64,000 nucleotides of DNA, taken from assembly GCF_024166365.1 (NCBI RefSeq), contig NC_064827.1:47768635-47832634 (forward strand). Reading direction: 5' to 3'. This DNA comes from Elephas maximus indicus. Taxonomy: Eukaryota; Chordata; Mammalia; Proboscidea; Elephantidae. The notes below the pieces were generated by a model that saw only the letters and a program-made list of their open reading frames with translations, searched no databases and was not told the DNA's origin. The first letter of the stretch is position 1. Every line of letters begins with the position of its first letter. A program made the position numbers and the translations under genes. This document shows positions 51,880-62,654 of the stretch, in pieces.

Positions 51880-52431
51880 GTCAAACGTTCGTTAACTCAG
51901 GCACTGTACCAGGCAGGACACTGGCCCCAGGAGGCTCTACAAAGGTGAATGGGACACTGTCCCTTACCTCTCAGAGATTTATCTCCAGATGAAAAAACAC
52001 AAGCAAGCAGAGAGAGATAAGAGCCATGAGAGGGAGAAGCAACATGCTATGGGAATGCGGCACAGGGAGATGTTTGTTTGGTCTGAGAAATCAGGAGGGT
52101 CTTCACAGAGGAGGTGGCATTTTCAGCATATAGCCAGAGAGAGGAATTCCAAGATGAAGGAACAGCAAAGCCAAGGGCACAGAAATATTTGAGACAAAGA
52201 GGGAGTAGCCTAGTGTGCACAGGCCACAGAAGGGAAGGAGGCAGCCTGGTAGACTGGGGTCATGTCACAGGTGAGAAGGAAGTGGCCTGGTAGACTGGGG
52301 TCAGGCCACAAGTGAGAAAGAGGTGGCCTGGTAGACTGGGTCATATCATGGAGAGCTTTGAGTCCTTTGCTGGGACTTGGAACATATTCCCCTGGGCATG
52401 AGAAACAAGGGAAGGGACTCTGTTTTGGGGA
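51880..52431 (+). mobile_element. Ancient interspersed repeat (L2/MER-like), left part
   Basis: 'GGCACTGTACCAGGCAGGACAC', 'GAGGAGGTGGCATTTTCAGC', 'GAACAGCAAAGCCAAGGGC' and 'CCTGGTAGACTGGGGTCA' read like a long mammal-wide repeat that continues at 53070-53640 after an L1 insertion. The name is uncertain. Confidence 0.4.
52242..52350 (+). repeat. 41-bp tandem repeat, about 2.6 units
   Basis: CCTGGTAGACTGGG recurs at 52245, 52286 and 52327, with similar text between (GTGAGAA-GAAGTGG). A local expansion inside the ancient repeat. Confidence 0.9.
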
Positions 52432-52472
52432 GTGTGTGTGTGTGTGTGTGTGTGTGTGTCTGTGTGTGTGTG
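52432..52472. repeat. (TG)n microsatellite
   Basis: About 20 TG units with one TC interruption, at the edge of the L1M 3' end. Confidence 0.95.
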
Positions 52473-53065
52473 AGTAAACATTTATTGAAGTGTAACATAC
52501 AGAGCAGTGTAAACATTTTCACAAACTGAACACACCTATGTAAACAGCACCTGAATGAAAAAAACAAATCCCTACTAAAACTCCAGAAGCCCCCTTTGTG
52601 CCCCATTTCAGGCATTTCCCACACGCAAGAGGCACCACTATCCTGACTTTAACACCATAAATTCGTTTTCCCTGTTTTCTTGTGTGTGGCTTCTTTCACT
52701 CAACATGATATCTGTGAAATTCATCCATGTTGTAATAAATGCAGTTTAATAAATATCCTACTTTATGAATATATCATGATTGTTGTTGAGTCTTTGTGCA
52801 GTGTCTAGTTTTGGGGGTATGAACCTTCCTTCTTGTACATGACTTTTGGTGCCCATTGGATGTATATCTGCTGGGTCATAGGATATGCATATGTGTTTAC
52901 TTGAGTAGACAGTGCTAATTTTCCAAAGTCGTTTTACCAATTTACATATCCACTAGGAATGTGTGAGAGCTCTAGTTGCTGTATATCCTTGTCAACACTT
53001 CGTATTATCAGTCTTTTTATGTTTTATGCTTGCTTTTGGAGGGAGTGAAATTATCCCACCTGTGG
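52473..53065 (-). mobile_element. Old L1M 3' region
   Basis: 'TTTATTGAAGTGTAACATAC' (start), 'TGGCTTCTTTCACTCAACATG', 'CTGCTGGGTCATAGGATATG' and 'CAAAGTCGTTTTACCAATTTAC' are the complement of L1 ORF2 end and 3' UTR. Confidence 0.85.
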
Positions 53066-53069
53066 TGAA

Positions 53070-53640
53070 GGATAGTTACTCTGGCAACAGAATAAAGTGT
53101 GGTGGTTAGGAAAGAGAAATCCTGGAGCAAAGGGATGAGTCATGAGGCCAGGCACTACAGCCCAGAGGCAGGTAATGAAATAAGCGGCAAAAGAGCTGGA
53201 ATGAAAAAGATAAAAGGAGCTGCTGGGATCTGCAGGACTTGGAGATAAGATAGAAGTGACTTAAGAGGGAGATGTTGGAGGGTTTCTGTATGGCATGACT
53301 GGCTGGGTGAAGGGTTCCAGGTTTGAAGGTAGGAGAAGGTACTGTGTTTAAGATGTCTATAGGCCAAGGAGATAGAGGTATCCAACAAGCTGTTGGCCAG
53401 ATGGGTCTGTTGCTTAGGGATGGGGTCAATACTGGAGACAGAGCTAGGAGTAATCATCAGAGAGGTGGGGGCTGAAGCCACGGTTGTGGCTGAGATTTCC
53501 CAAGAGGGTTATGTGGAATGAAAGAGGAAAGCTGAAGACCAGACGCCTACCTTTAGGGGATGAACGGAGGAAGAAGTACATCGCTTCCCTCTGAAATGCT
53601 GGCAGGGCCTGTGAAGCATGAGTCAGGACACCCTTCAAGC
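53070..53640 (+). mobile_element. Ancient interspersed repeat, right part
   Basis: 'GATAGTTACTCTGGCAACAG', 'GGAGATGTTGGAGGGTTTC' and 'GATAGAGGTATCCAACAAGC' continue the repeat of 51880-52431. Frames here are not coding. Confidence 0.35.
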
Positions 53641-54515
53641 CCCAGCAGTAGCCTCAACAGCCTAGGGTCCTTCTCATTGGCCACAGTTTTCGTCCAAATG
53701 AACTTGCATCACTAATCTCAACAGCTGTATTGCGAAAACCGCATCAGATTGCGTACCTCTGACAGCGTCCTGGGGAAATTGGGCACCAAAGAATCACAGC
53801 ATCTCGGGGCTGGGAGTCTTCCTCACCACCTCCACAACATTCCTGCCAACTAGCTATCCAGTTTCCAAGCAGCAATCTCATAACTTCCCACGGCAGCCCA
53901 TTCCATCATCGGGCAAGTGAGGATGCCAGAAGACCTTTTCTTACAAATGCAGTCTCACAGTGTTGGAAGTCGAAGGCAAAGATAAAGCAGCATTCCAGTA
54001 GTAATGACCCTGGATAGAGTAACTTGCAAGGGCTCTGCATGCTGGAAAATCTCTCTCTGTTATTCTACCAACCAGCATCTTCTAGCCGGGGGTGGGGCCA
54101 CAGTATTTTACTCCCTCCAGGAAGCTGCAGTGATTTCACTGACATTCGCGCCCTTGCTGGGAATGTGCTCATCCGCTACGGGCATTCCTCTGGCTTCACC
54201 GAGCAATGAGTACTAGGGCCCTGGAATTGGGCCAGCCTCTCAGGACTGAAGTGGTGCATGCTACAGCACGGACCCTCCAGGCTGGACACGTGGGAAGAAT
54301 GAGCAGCTGTGAGCTGACTGCGAGACCACTGCAAGCAAGGTGGGCATGATGCCATTCTGTTCAACATTCTTTCTAAGTACTTACCTGCACCTGGCCCTGA
54401 GTGGGTCTCTGGAGAAGAAGAAGGAAGATGGATATGATTAAGAAACGGTCCTCACCCTTGGTCAGATTGGTAGATGTGGAAGAGACAAGCATGCAAGAGG
54501 AAATGTGGCTGAACT
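53641..54515. other. Unique intergenic DNA
   Basis: No gene, RNA or repeat recognised. Confidence 0.4.
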
Positions 54516-54654
54516 TTTTTATTTTTTGCTTTATTTATTTTATTTTCTGTTATATAAATTAACCCACTTATTATAGGCTAAGCTTCTTAGTCATAGCGAC
54601 CCTATAGGACAGTGGAACTGCCCCACTGGATTTCCAAGGCTATAATCTTTAAGG

Positions 54655-54821
54655 GGAGCCCTGGTGGTACAGTGGTTAAGAGCTTGGCTGCTAACTAAAA
54701 GGCCAGCAATTTGAATCCACCAGCCACTCTTTGGAAACCCTATGGGCAGTTCAACTCTGTCCCATAGGGTTGCTGTGAGTCAGAATTGACTTGATGCCAA
54801 TGGGTTTGGTTTTGGGTTGTT
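54655..54821 (+). mobile_element. AfroSINE B, nested in A
   Basis: Short-form plus copy, head GAGCCCTGGTGGTACAGTGG (just inside the left boundary). TAATCTTTAAGG duplicated at 54643-54654 and 54822-54833. Confidence 0.94.
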
Positions 54822-54939
54822 TAATCTTTAAGGAAGCAGACTGCCACATCTTTCTCCTGTAGAGCAGCTGGTGGGTTCCAGCTGCTGTTCTTTTGGTTAG
54901 CAGCCAAACACTTAACCACTGTGCCATCAGAGCTCCATA

Positions 54940-55112
54940 AAAAAAAAAAAAAAACCAAACCCAGTGCCATCGAGTTGATCCCAACTCATAGCGACCCTAT
55001 AGGGCAGAGTAGAACTGCCCCATAGAGTTTCCAAGGAGCACCTGGCAGATCTGAACTCCCAACCCTTTGGTTAGCAGCCATAGCACTTAACCACTACGCC
55101 ACCAGGATTTCC
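54940..55112 (-). mobile_element. AfroSINE C, nested at the head of A
   Basis: Short-form minus copy with a long A run at its tail (54938-54955). TCAGAGCTCCATA duplicated at 54927-54939 and 55113-55125. Confidence 0.94.
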
Positions 55113-55578
55113 TCAGAGCTCCATAGTATAGGCTAAAGATGTTTCCAATGGTGGCGCTCTATTGGTTTTCAATCCCTTCAGTCTTCTGATGGCAGATTGT
55201 ACTGTGATTGCAGAAGTAGTGGCATAGGTCCAGGCCCCACTGGCTACTGTTCTCATGAAGGAACCACAGTGCCAGATCCCACAGCTCGTCACTTCATCTT
55301 GGTTTTGCCACAGAAGGAGCAAGTGTACTTGCATGCTGGTTGATTTCAATTTTCTTCACCATTTTCCTGAGGGAGGTGCCATAACAGGTCCCATGTTTAC
55401 CGATGATCCTGACCTTCTTGGTGTGTTTAGCCATGGCACTGCAAACTAGCTGCAAGCTCAGAAAGGAGGCTTTTGCTTTATTTTCATAAATTAGTTTGTA
55501 CTTACTTTTGCAATGCAATATTTATAAATTATTGTAAAAATAGTATTAAAATGCCGCTTTTAAGAAGACCCGGCAGTC

Positions 55579-55600
55579 CCCTGCCCTGCCCTGCCCTGCC
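55579..55600. repeat. (CTGCC)n pentamer run
   Basis: Four CTGCC units followed by a C-rich stretch. Confidence 0.9.
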
Positions 55601-55788
55601 GTACTCCCACCCCCCGCCCCCGCCCCGTCCTGTTCCCCAGAGGTAACTTTCAACTCTGTAAGCTATTTCTTCTGAGGGTTACCTCTGTATTTCTTGATTT
55701 TTTTTTTTTTAACTTGTACCCAGGTGGTTAAGTATTTATTTATTTTGGTTGTTGTTTCTTTATTCTCTCTCTCTCTTTTTTTTTTTTT

Positions 55789-56004
55789 CAATTTTATTGT
55801 GCTTTAGGTGAGAGTTTATAGCGCAAATTAGTTTCTCATTCAAAAATTTATGTACAAACTATTTTGTGACATTGGTTGCAATCCCCTCAGTATGACGGCA
55901 CTCTCCCTCTTTCTATCCCAGTTTCCCCATGTCCATTTGTTCACTTTCCTGTCCCTTTCTGTCTTCTCATCTTACTTTTGGGCAGGAGTTGCCCATTTAG
56001 TTGG
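55789..56004 (-). mobile_element. L1 3' UTR, 5'-truncated, minus
   Basis: T run, then 'TATTGTGCTTTAGGTGAGAG' (complement of the shared L1 end), continuing to about 'GCAGGAGTTGCCCATTTAG'. An older member of the same lineage as 42093-44639. Confidence 0.8.
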
Positions 56005-56499
56005 TTACCTCTGTATTTCTAATTCATATGCCATAACAGAGACTTTCCAAAATCCAGGTTGTCCTCTTTTTCCTGGGCACACACCCAACCTCATTTCTCA
56101 GCATGCCCCTGCCCCCATCCTTGTAGTTAGACACAGTCATGTGACTGAGTTTAGCCAACGACAGTGAGCAGAAGAGCCAACTGCCAGTTCTAGGTCTGGC
56201 CTCTCAAATCACACGTGTGCTCTTCTCTTACCTGTCTCCTCCGGGCCTGCCTGGAATGGAGATGACCTCCAGGAGGACTTTGAAGCCATATACTGAAGCC
56301 ATATGCTAAAGAGCCTCTGTCTTCCCAAACGTCTGAATAAAAGAGAGAAGGAAGACCAACCCACCAGTCTGCTTCCACCCACTCAGTACAGCTGTGTAAG
56401 AAGAAATAAACTTCTGATATGTTTGAACCACTGCACATTTTGACACTTGTTTGGTACAGTTTTGCCTACCTTAACTATTATATGTACATATATTGATTA

Positions 56500-56699
56500 C
56501 TGAAGTACTTTGGTGGTACAAACAGTTATGTTTGGCTGCCAACCCAAAGGTTGGAGGTTCGAGTCCACCCAGAGGCGCCTTGGAAGAAAGTCCTGTATCA
56601 GGCATTAAAAACCCTTTGGAGCACAGTTCTACTCTGACACACATGGGGTCACCATGAGTTGGAATTGACTTGATGGCAACTATTTTGTTGTTGTTGTTT
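56500..56699 (+). mobile_element. AfroSINE, long variant, with target duplication
   Basis: 'GGTTCGAGTCCACCCAGAGG', 'CTCTGACACACATGGGGTC' and a TTGTTGTTGTT tail. ATATTGATTA flanks it at 56490-56499 and 56700-56709. Confidence 0.93.
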
Positions 56700-56753
56700 A
56701 TATTGATTATCAATTAGGAAGTGCACTAGTAACACAAATCTGAAAATGGTGCT

Positions 56754-57281
56754 TGTCTTAGTCATTTAGTGCCACTATAACAGAAATACCACAAGTGGAT
56801 GGCTTCAACAAAGAGAAATTTATTCTCTCATAGTTTAGGAGACTAGATGTCCAAATTCAGGAAGCCAGCACAAGGGGAAGGCTTTCTCTCTCTGTCCATG
56901 CTGGGGGAAGGAAGGTCCTTGTCATCAATCTTCTCCTGATCTAGGAGCTTCTCAGCTCAGGGACGCCAGGTCCAAACGATGCGCTTCTCTCCTGCTTCAT
57001 TCTTTGTGGTATGAGGTCCCTCTGTCCCTCTGCTTGCTTCTCTCTTTTATATCTCAAAAAACATTGACTTAAAACACAACCTAATCTTGTAGATTGAGTC
57101 CTGCTTCATTAACATAACTTCCTCTAATTCTTTCTCATTAACATCATAGACGTAGAATTTATAACACATAGGAAAATCATATCAGATGACAAAATGGTGA
57201 ACAATCAACACAACAGTGGGAATCATAGACTAGCCAAGTTGATGCGCATTTTTTTGGGAGGACACAATTCAATCCATAACA
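56754..57281 (-). mobile_element. MaLR-type solo LTR fossil
   Basis: The plus strand starts TGTCTTAGTCATTTAGTGCC and ends AATTCAATCCATAACA, the complement of the LTR type bounding the element at 9265-11404. A perfect 5-bp target duplication GTGCT (56749-56753, 57282-57286) flanks it. Solo, old, no coding region. Confidence 0.85.
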
Positions 57282-57329
57282 GTGCTCAAACAAGTTAGGG
57301 TGTTATTTTTCTTTGACATAAAAAGAAGT

Positions 57330-57760
57330 CCAAATTATGACAGTAGCTTCATCATACCAAAGGACCAGACTCCTTACGGCTTTCTCGTTTAGAGCTGTCA
57401 TCTTTTGGATGTGACCCTCTACCTCTGTCTCAGTCCTTCATTATAGTTGTGAGAGCTCTAGCCATTCTATCCTCATTTCAGGCAGGAAGAAGTGAGAGGG
57501 TAAAGGGAAAAAAGGGAAAGTGCCAGTTGAGTCACCCCTCTGGACTCTGCTGACACTTCAGTGTCACCCCCAGGGGGCTTCTGCTTGCATTTCAACTGTG
57601 AGAACTGTATTATAGGCCACCCCCACTGCAAGGAAGACTGGGAAATGTAATTTGTAGCTGAGTACTCTGCCATCCCAAATAAAACCGGTGTCTGTCAGTA
57701 AATAAGAAAGGGAGAACGGATATTGAATAGGTAACAGTAGTCTTTATCGTAATTGCAATT
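57330..57760 (+). mobile_element. Ancient interspersed repeat, family not identified
   Basis: 'GAAGTGAGAGGGTAAAGGG', 'GTGCCAGTTGAGTCACCCC', 'CCACTGCAAGGAAGACTGGG' and 'GAACGGATATTGAATAGG' read as a mammal-wide repeat 3' part; related to 50640-50990. Confidence 0.4.
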
Positions 57761-58039
57761 TCTTATTTTTTTTTTAATTTGTAATTTGTGTTTTGAGTTC
57801 CTACTGTGGAAGATAAAGATTCGTTCTATACTTTCCTTTGCTTCCAGTTTACCCTTCTCTCAGGCTACCAATATATTTATTCAATGTTTACTGTTATTCA
57901 GTGTTCACTTTATTATGATGAATAAAACTTGTTTTCTGATGAACCAAGTAGTAAATATATATTATGTATTAAATTTCTTTTCTTATACGATTTTTGTTTT
58001 TCTTAAGAGCTTCTCTCTCTCTCTGTCTTTGGTTTGTTA

Positions 58040-58203
58040 GGGGATTGGAGAGTAACTGCTAATGGGTATGAGGTGATGATGTTGTTCTGGAATTAGAGAG
58101 TGATGGTGGCTACACAACCTTGTGAATATTCTAAAAACCACTGAATTGTACAAAATAAAATGGTGAATTTTATGATACGTGAATTATATCTCAATAAAAA
58201 AAG
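58040..58203 (+). mobile_element. Old L1M 3' end
   Basis: 'GAGAGTGATGGTGGCTACAC', 'CCACTGAATTGTACAAAATA' and 'GAATTATATCTCAATAAAAAA' form a standard L1MB-like 3' UTR end. Confidence 0.85.
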
Positions 58204-58430
58204 GTTAATTAGTACTGTAAGTCTTTTAACAAAAACAGCAGCCTCTTCTGCCACAAGTCCTCTTTCCCAGAGGCAATCACTTCAAACTCTTTTAGCTGTT
58301 TCTCGTACTGTTCACCTGTTTTTAAATAAAATGCTTCTTTAATATTTCTTGATTTATTCGTTTTGGACATTATATATTGACCCCTTAATATGGACCATGA
58401 GGATTTGGCTTTCAATGCTATTTCTATGCT

Positions 58431-59260
58431 GTTGTTGTTGTTGTTGGGTGCCATCGAGTTGGTTCCAACTCATAGCGACCCTATGTACAACAAAAGGAAA
58501 TACTGCCTGGTCCTGCGCCATACCCACAATCATCTTTATGCTTGAGTCCATTGTTGCAGCCATTGTGTCAATCCATCTTGTTAAGGGTCTTCTTTTTTGC
58601 TGACTCTCTACCAAGCATGATGTCCTTCTCCAGGAACTGATCCTTCCTGATAACTTGTCCAAATTATGTGAGATAATCTTGCCATTCTTGCTTCAAGGAG
58701 CATTCTGGTTGTACTTCTTCCAAGACAGACTTTTTCATTCTTTTGGCAGCCCGTGGTATATTCAATATTCCTAGCTGACATAGCTGAACTCTATGAAGAA
58801 GAACGGGGCATCAAGATTGGAGGAAGACTCATTAACAACCTGCATTATGCAGATGACACAAACTTGCTTGCTGAAAGGGAAGAGGACTTGAAGTACTTAC
58901 TGATGAAGATCAAAGACCACAGCCTTCAGTATAGATTACACCTCAACGTAAAGAAAACAAAGATCCTGACAAATGGACCAATAAGCAACATCATGATAAA
59001 TAGAGGAAATACTGAAGTCATCAAGGATTTCATTTTCCTTGGATCTACAATCAGCAGCCATGGAAGCAGCAGTCAAGAAACCAAAAGACGCATTGCGTTG
59101 GGCAAATCTGCTGCAAAAGACCTCTTTAAAGTGTTGAAAAGCAAAGATGTCACCTTGAAGACTAAGGTGCACCTGACCCAAGCCATGGTGTTTTCAATCA
59201 CCTTGCATGCATGCAAAGCTGGATGATGAATAAGGAAGATGGAAGAACTGATGCCTTTGA
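58431..59260. mobile_element. RTE (BovB-like) LINE with inverted 5' half (twin priming)
   Basis: 58431-58770 is the RTE 3' part in minus orientation; 58771-59260 is the adjacent upstream RTE part in plus orientation. The plus part encodes an RT stretch with GGRLINNLHYADDTNLL (motif C YADDT at about 58846-58860), KTKILTNGP and FLGSTISSHGSSSQE in one open frame. TTC(T/C)ATGCT flanks the whole at 58422-58430 and 59261-59269. About 16 nt of the element seem missing at the inversion point relative to the copy at 11417-12517. Confidence 0.9.
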
Positions 59261-59269
59261 TTCCATGCT

Positions 59270-59697
59270 CCTAGTGGAGTTATAATTTTTTATTGACTCA
59301 ACGTTCAGGGTAGATATTAACATGGCTATATAAGGCCTTTCTTAAATGTCAGGTGATCTTTGGCTTTCTGGTTATATTTAAGAGTAAGACCTTAAATGTT
59401 CGGGGCCTCTATATGTGGGGGTGTTTCACTTTAGAGTGAGCTGAGTTTTGTGGGCAGATCCTCAGATGTCAGTATCTGTAGATCTTTCCTCTAGGAAAGG
59501 ACTCTCCAATCTCCTGCCTGGGGTTGTGTGCCTGGCAAAAGAAAATCCTGGCACGAGAGGTAGTAAAGGTGGTTGCTGGGGAGTGGGGACTTGGAGAGCA
59601 GGGTTCTATTGCCCTGTGTGCAGACTTCCAGTTAATTACCGCATTTCACCCCACTCTGCTCTACTTGGATCCTTGAGCTCAAAAACTCTTGAGTTCA
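59270..59697. other. Unassigned sequence, possibly old repeat
   Basis: No gene or family recognised with confidence. Confidence 0.3.
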
Positions 59698-59713
59698 AAT
59701 TCTCCAGACAGAT

Positions 59714-60217
59714 ACCACCGATCACTGCCCTGACAGGGAACACAACATAGAATCCCTGATGGACCAGGAGAACAGTGGGATATGCAGATTTCAAATTCTT
59801 GTAAAAAGACCAGGCTTAATGGTCTGACTGAGACTGGAGGGACCCTGATGGTCATGGTCCCTGGACCCTTTGTTAGCCCAAGATTGGAACCATTCCCAAA
59901 GCCAACTCTACAGACAAGGATTGGACTGGACTATAAGAAGGACAATGATACAGGTGAGGAGTGAGCTTCCTGGCTCAGAAAGACACTTGAGACTATATGG
60001 GCAACTCCTGTCTGGTGGCAAGATGAGAAGGAAGAGGGGGACAGGAGCTGGCTGAATGGAAATGGGGAATACAGGATGGAGAGGAGGAATGTGCTGCCTC
60101 ATTAGGAGGAGAGCAGCTAGGATAGGAGTACATAGCAACTTGTATATAACTTTTTGTATGAGAGACTGACTTGATTCGTAAACTTTCACCTAAAGCACAA
60201 TAAATTAATTTAAAAAA
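59714..60217 (+). mobile_element. Young L1, 3' UTR only, perfect 16-bp target duplication
   Basis: 'CACTGCCCTGACAGGGAACAC', 'TTAATGGTCTGACTGAGACTGG' and the end GTAAACTTTCACCTAAAGC with A tail match the 3' UTR of 42093-44639. AAATTCTCCAGACAGA flanks it at 59698-59713 and 60218-60233. Confidence 0.93.
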
Positions 60218-60784
60218 AATTCTCCAGACAGAGATGGAGGGATGGGATGAGTTAGAGAAGAGGAAGGTAATTTAAATATTTTTAAGTTCCCAATTATTTA
60301 TTGCTAATACATGAAATAAAATAAATTTTTCTTTTTTGACTTTATATCCTGTGACCTTTTTAAAGTCACTTATTAGTTCTAGTAGTGTTTTATTGATTCT
60401 TCAGGATTTCTATGTAGATAATCATGTCATCTGTAAATAAAGACCGTTATATTTGTTCCTTTCCAACCTGTATGCTTTTTCCTTTTCTTGCCTTATTACA
60501 TTCGCTAGCATCTCCAGTAAAATATGGAATAGAAGTGGTCTTGGTCCTGATCTTATGAGATAAAGCATTGAATATTTCACCATTAAGTATGGTATTAGCT
60601 ATATGTTTTTTTGTAGATGCTCTTCATTAGATTGAGTAATCTTTTTTTTCTATTTTTAGTTTTCAAAGAGTTTTATCAGGAAAGGATATTGGATTTTGTC
60701 AAATGCTTTTTCTCTGTCTGTTGAAATAATCACACAACTTTTTTTTTTAGTTTGTAAATACAGTGAATTATAGTTATTGATTTT

Positions 60785-60888
60785 TTATGTTTTTTGTGGT
60801 AAATATATAGGTAACAAAACATTTGCCATTTCAGCAATCTTCACATGTGCAGTTCAGTGACTTTAAATATGTTCATCACATTGGTTGA
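60785..60888 (-). mobile_element. Short L1-type 3' UTR insertion
   Basis: 'GTGGTAAATATATAGGTAAC' and 'CACATGTGCAGTTCAGTGAC' match 36960-37135. The flanks TTGATTTTTTATG and TTGATTTTTTAATG suggest a target duplication in the old L1. Confidence 0.65.
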
Positions 60889-61286
60889 TTTTTTAATGTC
60901 ACACCAACCCTGCATTTCTTGAATAAATCCCTTTAATATACAATTGAATTCAATTTGGTAAAATTTTGCTTAGAATTTTTGCATCTATGTTCATGATGGG
61001 CATTAGTCTGTAGTTTTCTTGTGATGTTTTTGTCTGGTTTTGGTATCAGTGTAATGCTGGAATTATAGAATGATTTGGGAAGTATTCCCTTCCCTTCAGT
61101 ATTTTGGAAGAGTTTGTATAAAATTGTTTTTTTTTTTTTTTTTTTCCTTAAATATTTGATAGAATTCACCAGTGAGGTCATCTGGGCCTGAAGTTTTCTT
61201 TGTGGGAAGGCTTTTAACTACAATTTCTTTTTTTTTTTTTTTAATTAGGTGTAGAGCTATTCAGGTTATACATATTTCCACTATTC

Positions 61287-61354
61287 AACAAATCTGTGAA
61301 AGACACAAAACTCTGAGTGAGTTTTGATAATATGTGTCTTTCACAGAATTTGTT
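61287..61354. repeat. Short inverted duplication (imperfect hairpin)
   Basis: AACAAATCTGTGAAAGACAC (61287-61306) followed by AAAAC is complemented by GTGTCTTTCACAGAATTTGTT (split as GTGTCTTTCACAG, 61334-61346, and AATTTGTT). The right arm is ordinary L1 text; the left arm replaces L1 text. Confidence 0.85.
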
Positions 61355-61804
61355 CATTTGGTCTAAATTGCTGAATTTATTGGCATAAAGTTGTTGATAA
61401 TATTCCTTTTAATATCTGTAGAATCTATAGGATGTCACTTATTTCATTCTGGTAATTTGTACTGGTAATTTGTATCTTCTCTCTTTTCCCGTTCAGTGAG
61501 GCTAGAAGTTTATCCAGTTGGGCTTTTATTTGTTGATTTTCTCTGTTGTTTTTCATTGGTTTCCACTTTGGTCTTTATTATTTCCTCTCTTCTGCTTATT
61601 TTAGTTTACTCTTCTTTGCTGCCACTTACTGGGGTTTCAGCAGGCAACAGAAACAAATGCATGAGTTCACTCTATGTTCATCCGGAAGTCAGGGATGTGA
61701 TTTGAGAGAAAGAAGTGATGAGCTCAGTTTTAGTGCCCCTTTTTTCTCTTCCATTTGTATTCATGGAACTGTCTTCTGCAGATTCTCTTATTCTAGAAAC
61801 CTTG

Positions 61805-62065
61805 GAGTTAGTGGTTAAGAGTGTTGGTGCTGCACATTGACAGACTCAGGATTTATACCCAAGTCTTCCCCCTTTCCAACTGTGTGATCTTGTAGAAGTA
61901 TCTTAATGTCCTTGAACTTCAGTTTGTTCATCTGTAGAATGGAAATAATAATAGTATATTTTCTTATAAGTTTGCTATGAGGATTAAATTAGATTGTCTG
62001 TTTTAAACTCTCAGCTCCATACCCGGCCCAAAGTGCTTGTTAGCTATTATTTGTTACTCTTTCAT
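61805..62065 (+). mobile_element. MIR SINE
   Basis: 'GTTAGTGGTTAAGAGTGTTGG', 'CCAACTGTGTGATCTTGTAG', 'CATCTGTAGAATGGAAATAA' and 'GCTATGAGGATTAAATTAG' give a nearly full-length MIR, including the tRNA-like head. Confidence 0.9.
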
Positions 62066-62164
62066 CATAAAACTCCAGCGTGTTCTAAAGACTTCCTCAT
62101 CATTTAAGGACTTCATTATGTTAACCTTTACTGTTAGATAAGCTCCACTTTTCCAATCCTCCTC

Positions 62165-62520
62165 TCAAGAGTGTGGTAACCAGATGTATCAGCAAACACT
62201 CCAGAATTTAGTGATTTAAAATAATGAACTTCTTTTTTTCCCCCCTCATTGTCCTGGGTATTGTCTGGGTAGTTTTTCTGGTCTAGGCCAACTTCACTAG
62301 AGCTGGGTAATCTACCATGCCCGCTTTATGTGTCTGGAGACCGATTCGTTATGAGCTGGGACTCAGCAATGTACCTTCTCATAGTTCAGTAGGATAACCA
62401 GGCTTGTTCCCGTGATGGTGGAAGGGTTTCCATCAGAAAGAGAGGGCAAGCTCTGAGAGCCATGCTTCTCCCGCCTCATGACCCACTGGGCATTTTGTGC
62501 AAAGCTTCACAGATCAACAC
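62165..62520 (-). mobile_element. Ancient LTR-like repeat fragment
   Basis: 'CAGAATTTAGTGATTTAAAAT', 'GTCTGGGTAGTTTTTCTGGTC' and 'GGCTTGTTCCCGTGATGGTGG' resemble a decayed MaLR-group repeat. Weak. Confidence 0.3.
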
Positions 62521-62654
62521 ATTTTATATCACTTATTTTCCCCCTTTCCTTGTCATTTTCAAGCACTCCTTGCTCATGTTTTCCTACTATATTGAAGTAT
62601 CTTTGTGTGTGACTTTACATCTTGGCAAAGATAGAAAGTTAGGCGAAGAGTTAA

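Larger units (their letters stand above)
54582..55126 (-). mobile_element. AfroSINE A (outer), long form, split by two younger SINEs
   Basis: Inserted in the RPL37A 3' UTR with duplication TATAGGCTAA (54572-54581 and 55127-55136). Its middle is split by SINE B at TAATCTTTAAGG and its head region by SINE C at TCAGAGCTCCATA. Confidence 0.92.
54516..55480 (-). pseudogene. RPL37A: RPL37A processed pseudogene
   Basis: Intronless retrocopy of the ribosomal protein eL43 (L37a) mRNA. Sense start is at 55434: [19 protein letters not shown], then [15 protein letters not shown], closely matching the normal protein. A 1-nt deletion after QHA shifts the frame; in the restored comparison an AGA arginine codon is TGA; the C-terminal part [19 protein letters not shown] and [10 protein letters not shown] is in another frame; and a second deletion occurs before the stop. 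The 3' UTR continues as GCCTATA, is interrupted by AfroSINEs, and resumes left of 54582 as CCTATAATAAGTGGGTTAAT with a decayed A-rich tail (54516-54555). Non-functional. Confidence 0.93.
60240..61640 (-). mobile_element. Old L1M ORF2 region
   Basis: The complement of ORF2: 'GGTCTTGGTCCTGATCTTATG', 'TTTTGTCAAATGCTTTTTCTC', 'GAATTCACCAGTGAGGTCATC' and 'GGCATAAAGTTGTTGATAA'. Interrupted at about 60785-60888 and carrying a small inverted duplication at 61287-61354. Frames broken. Confidence 0.85.
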
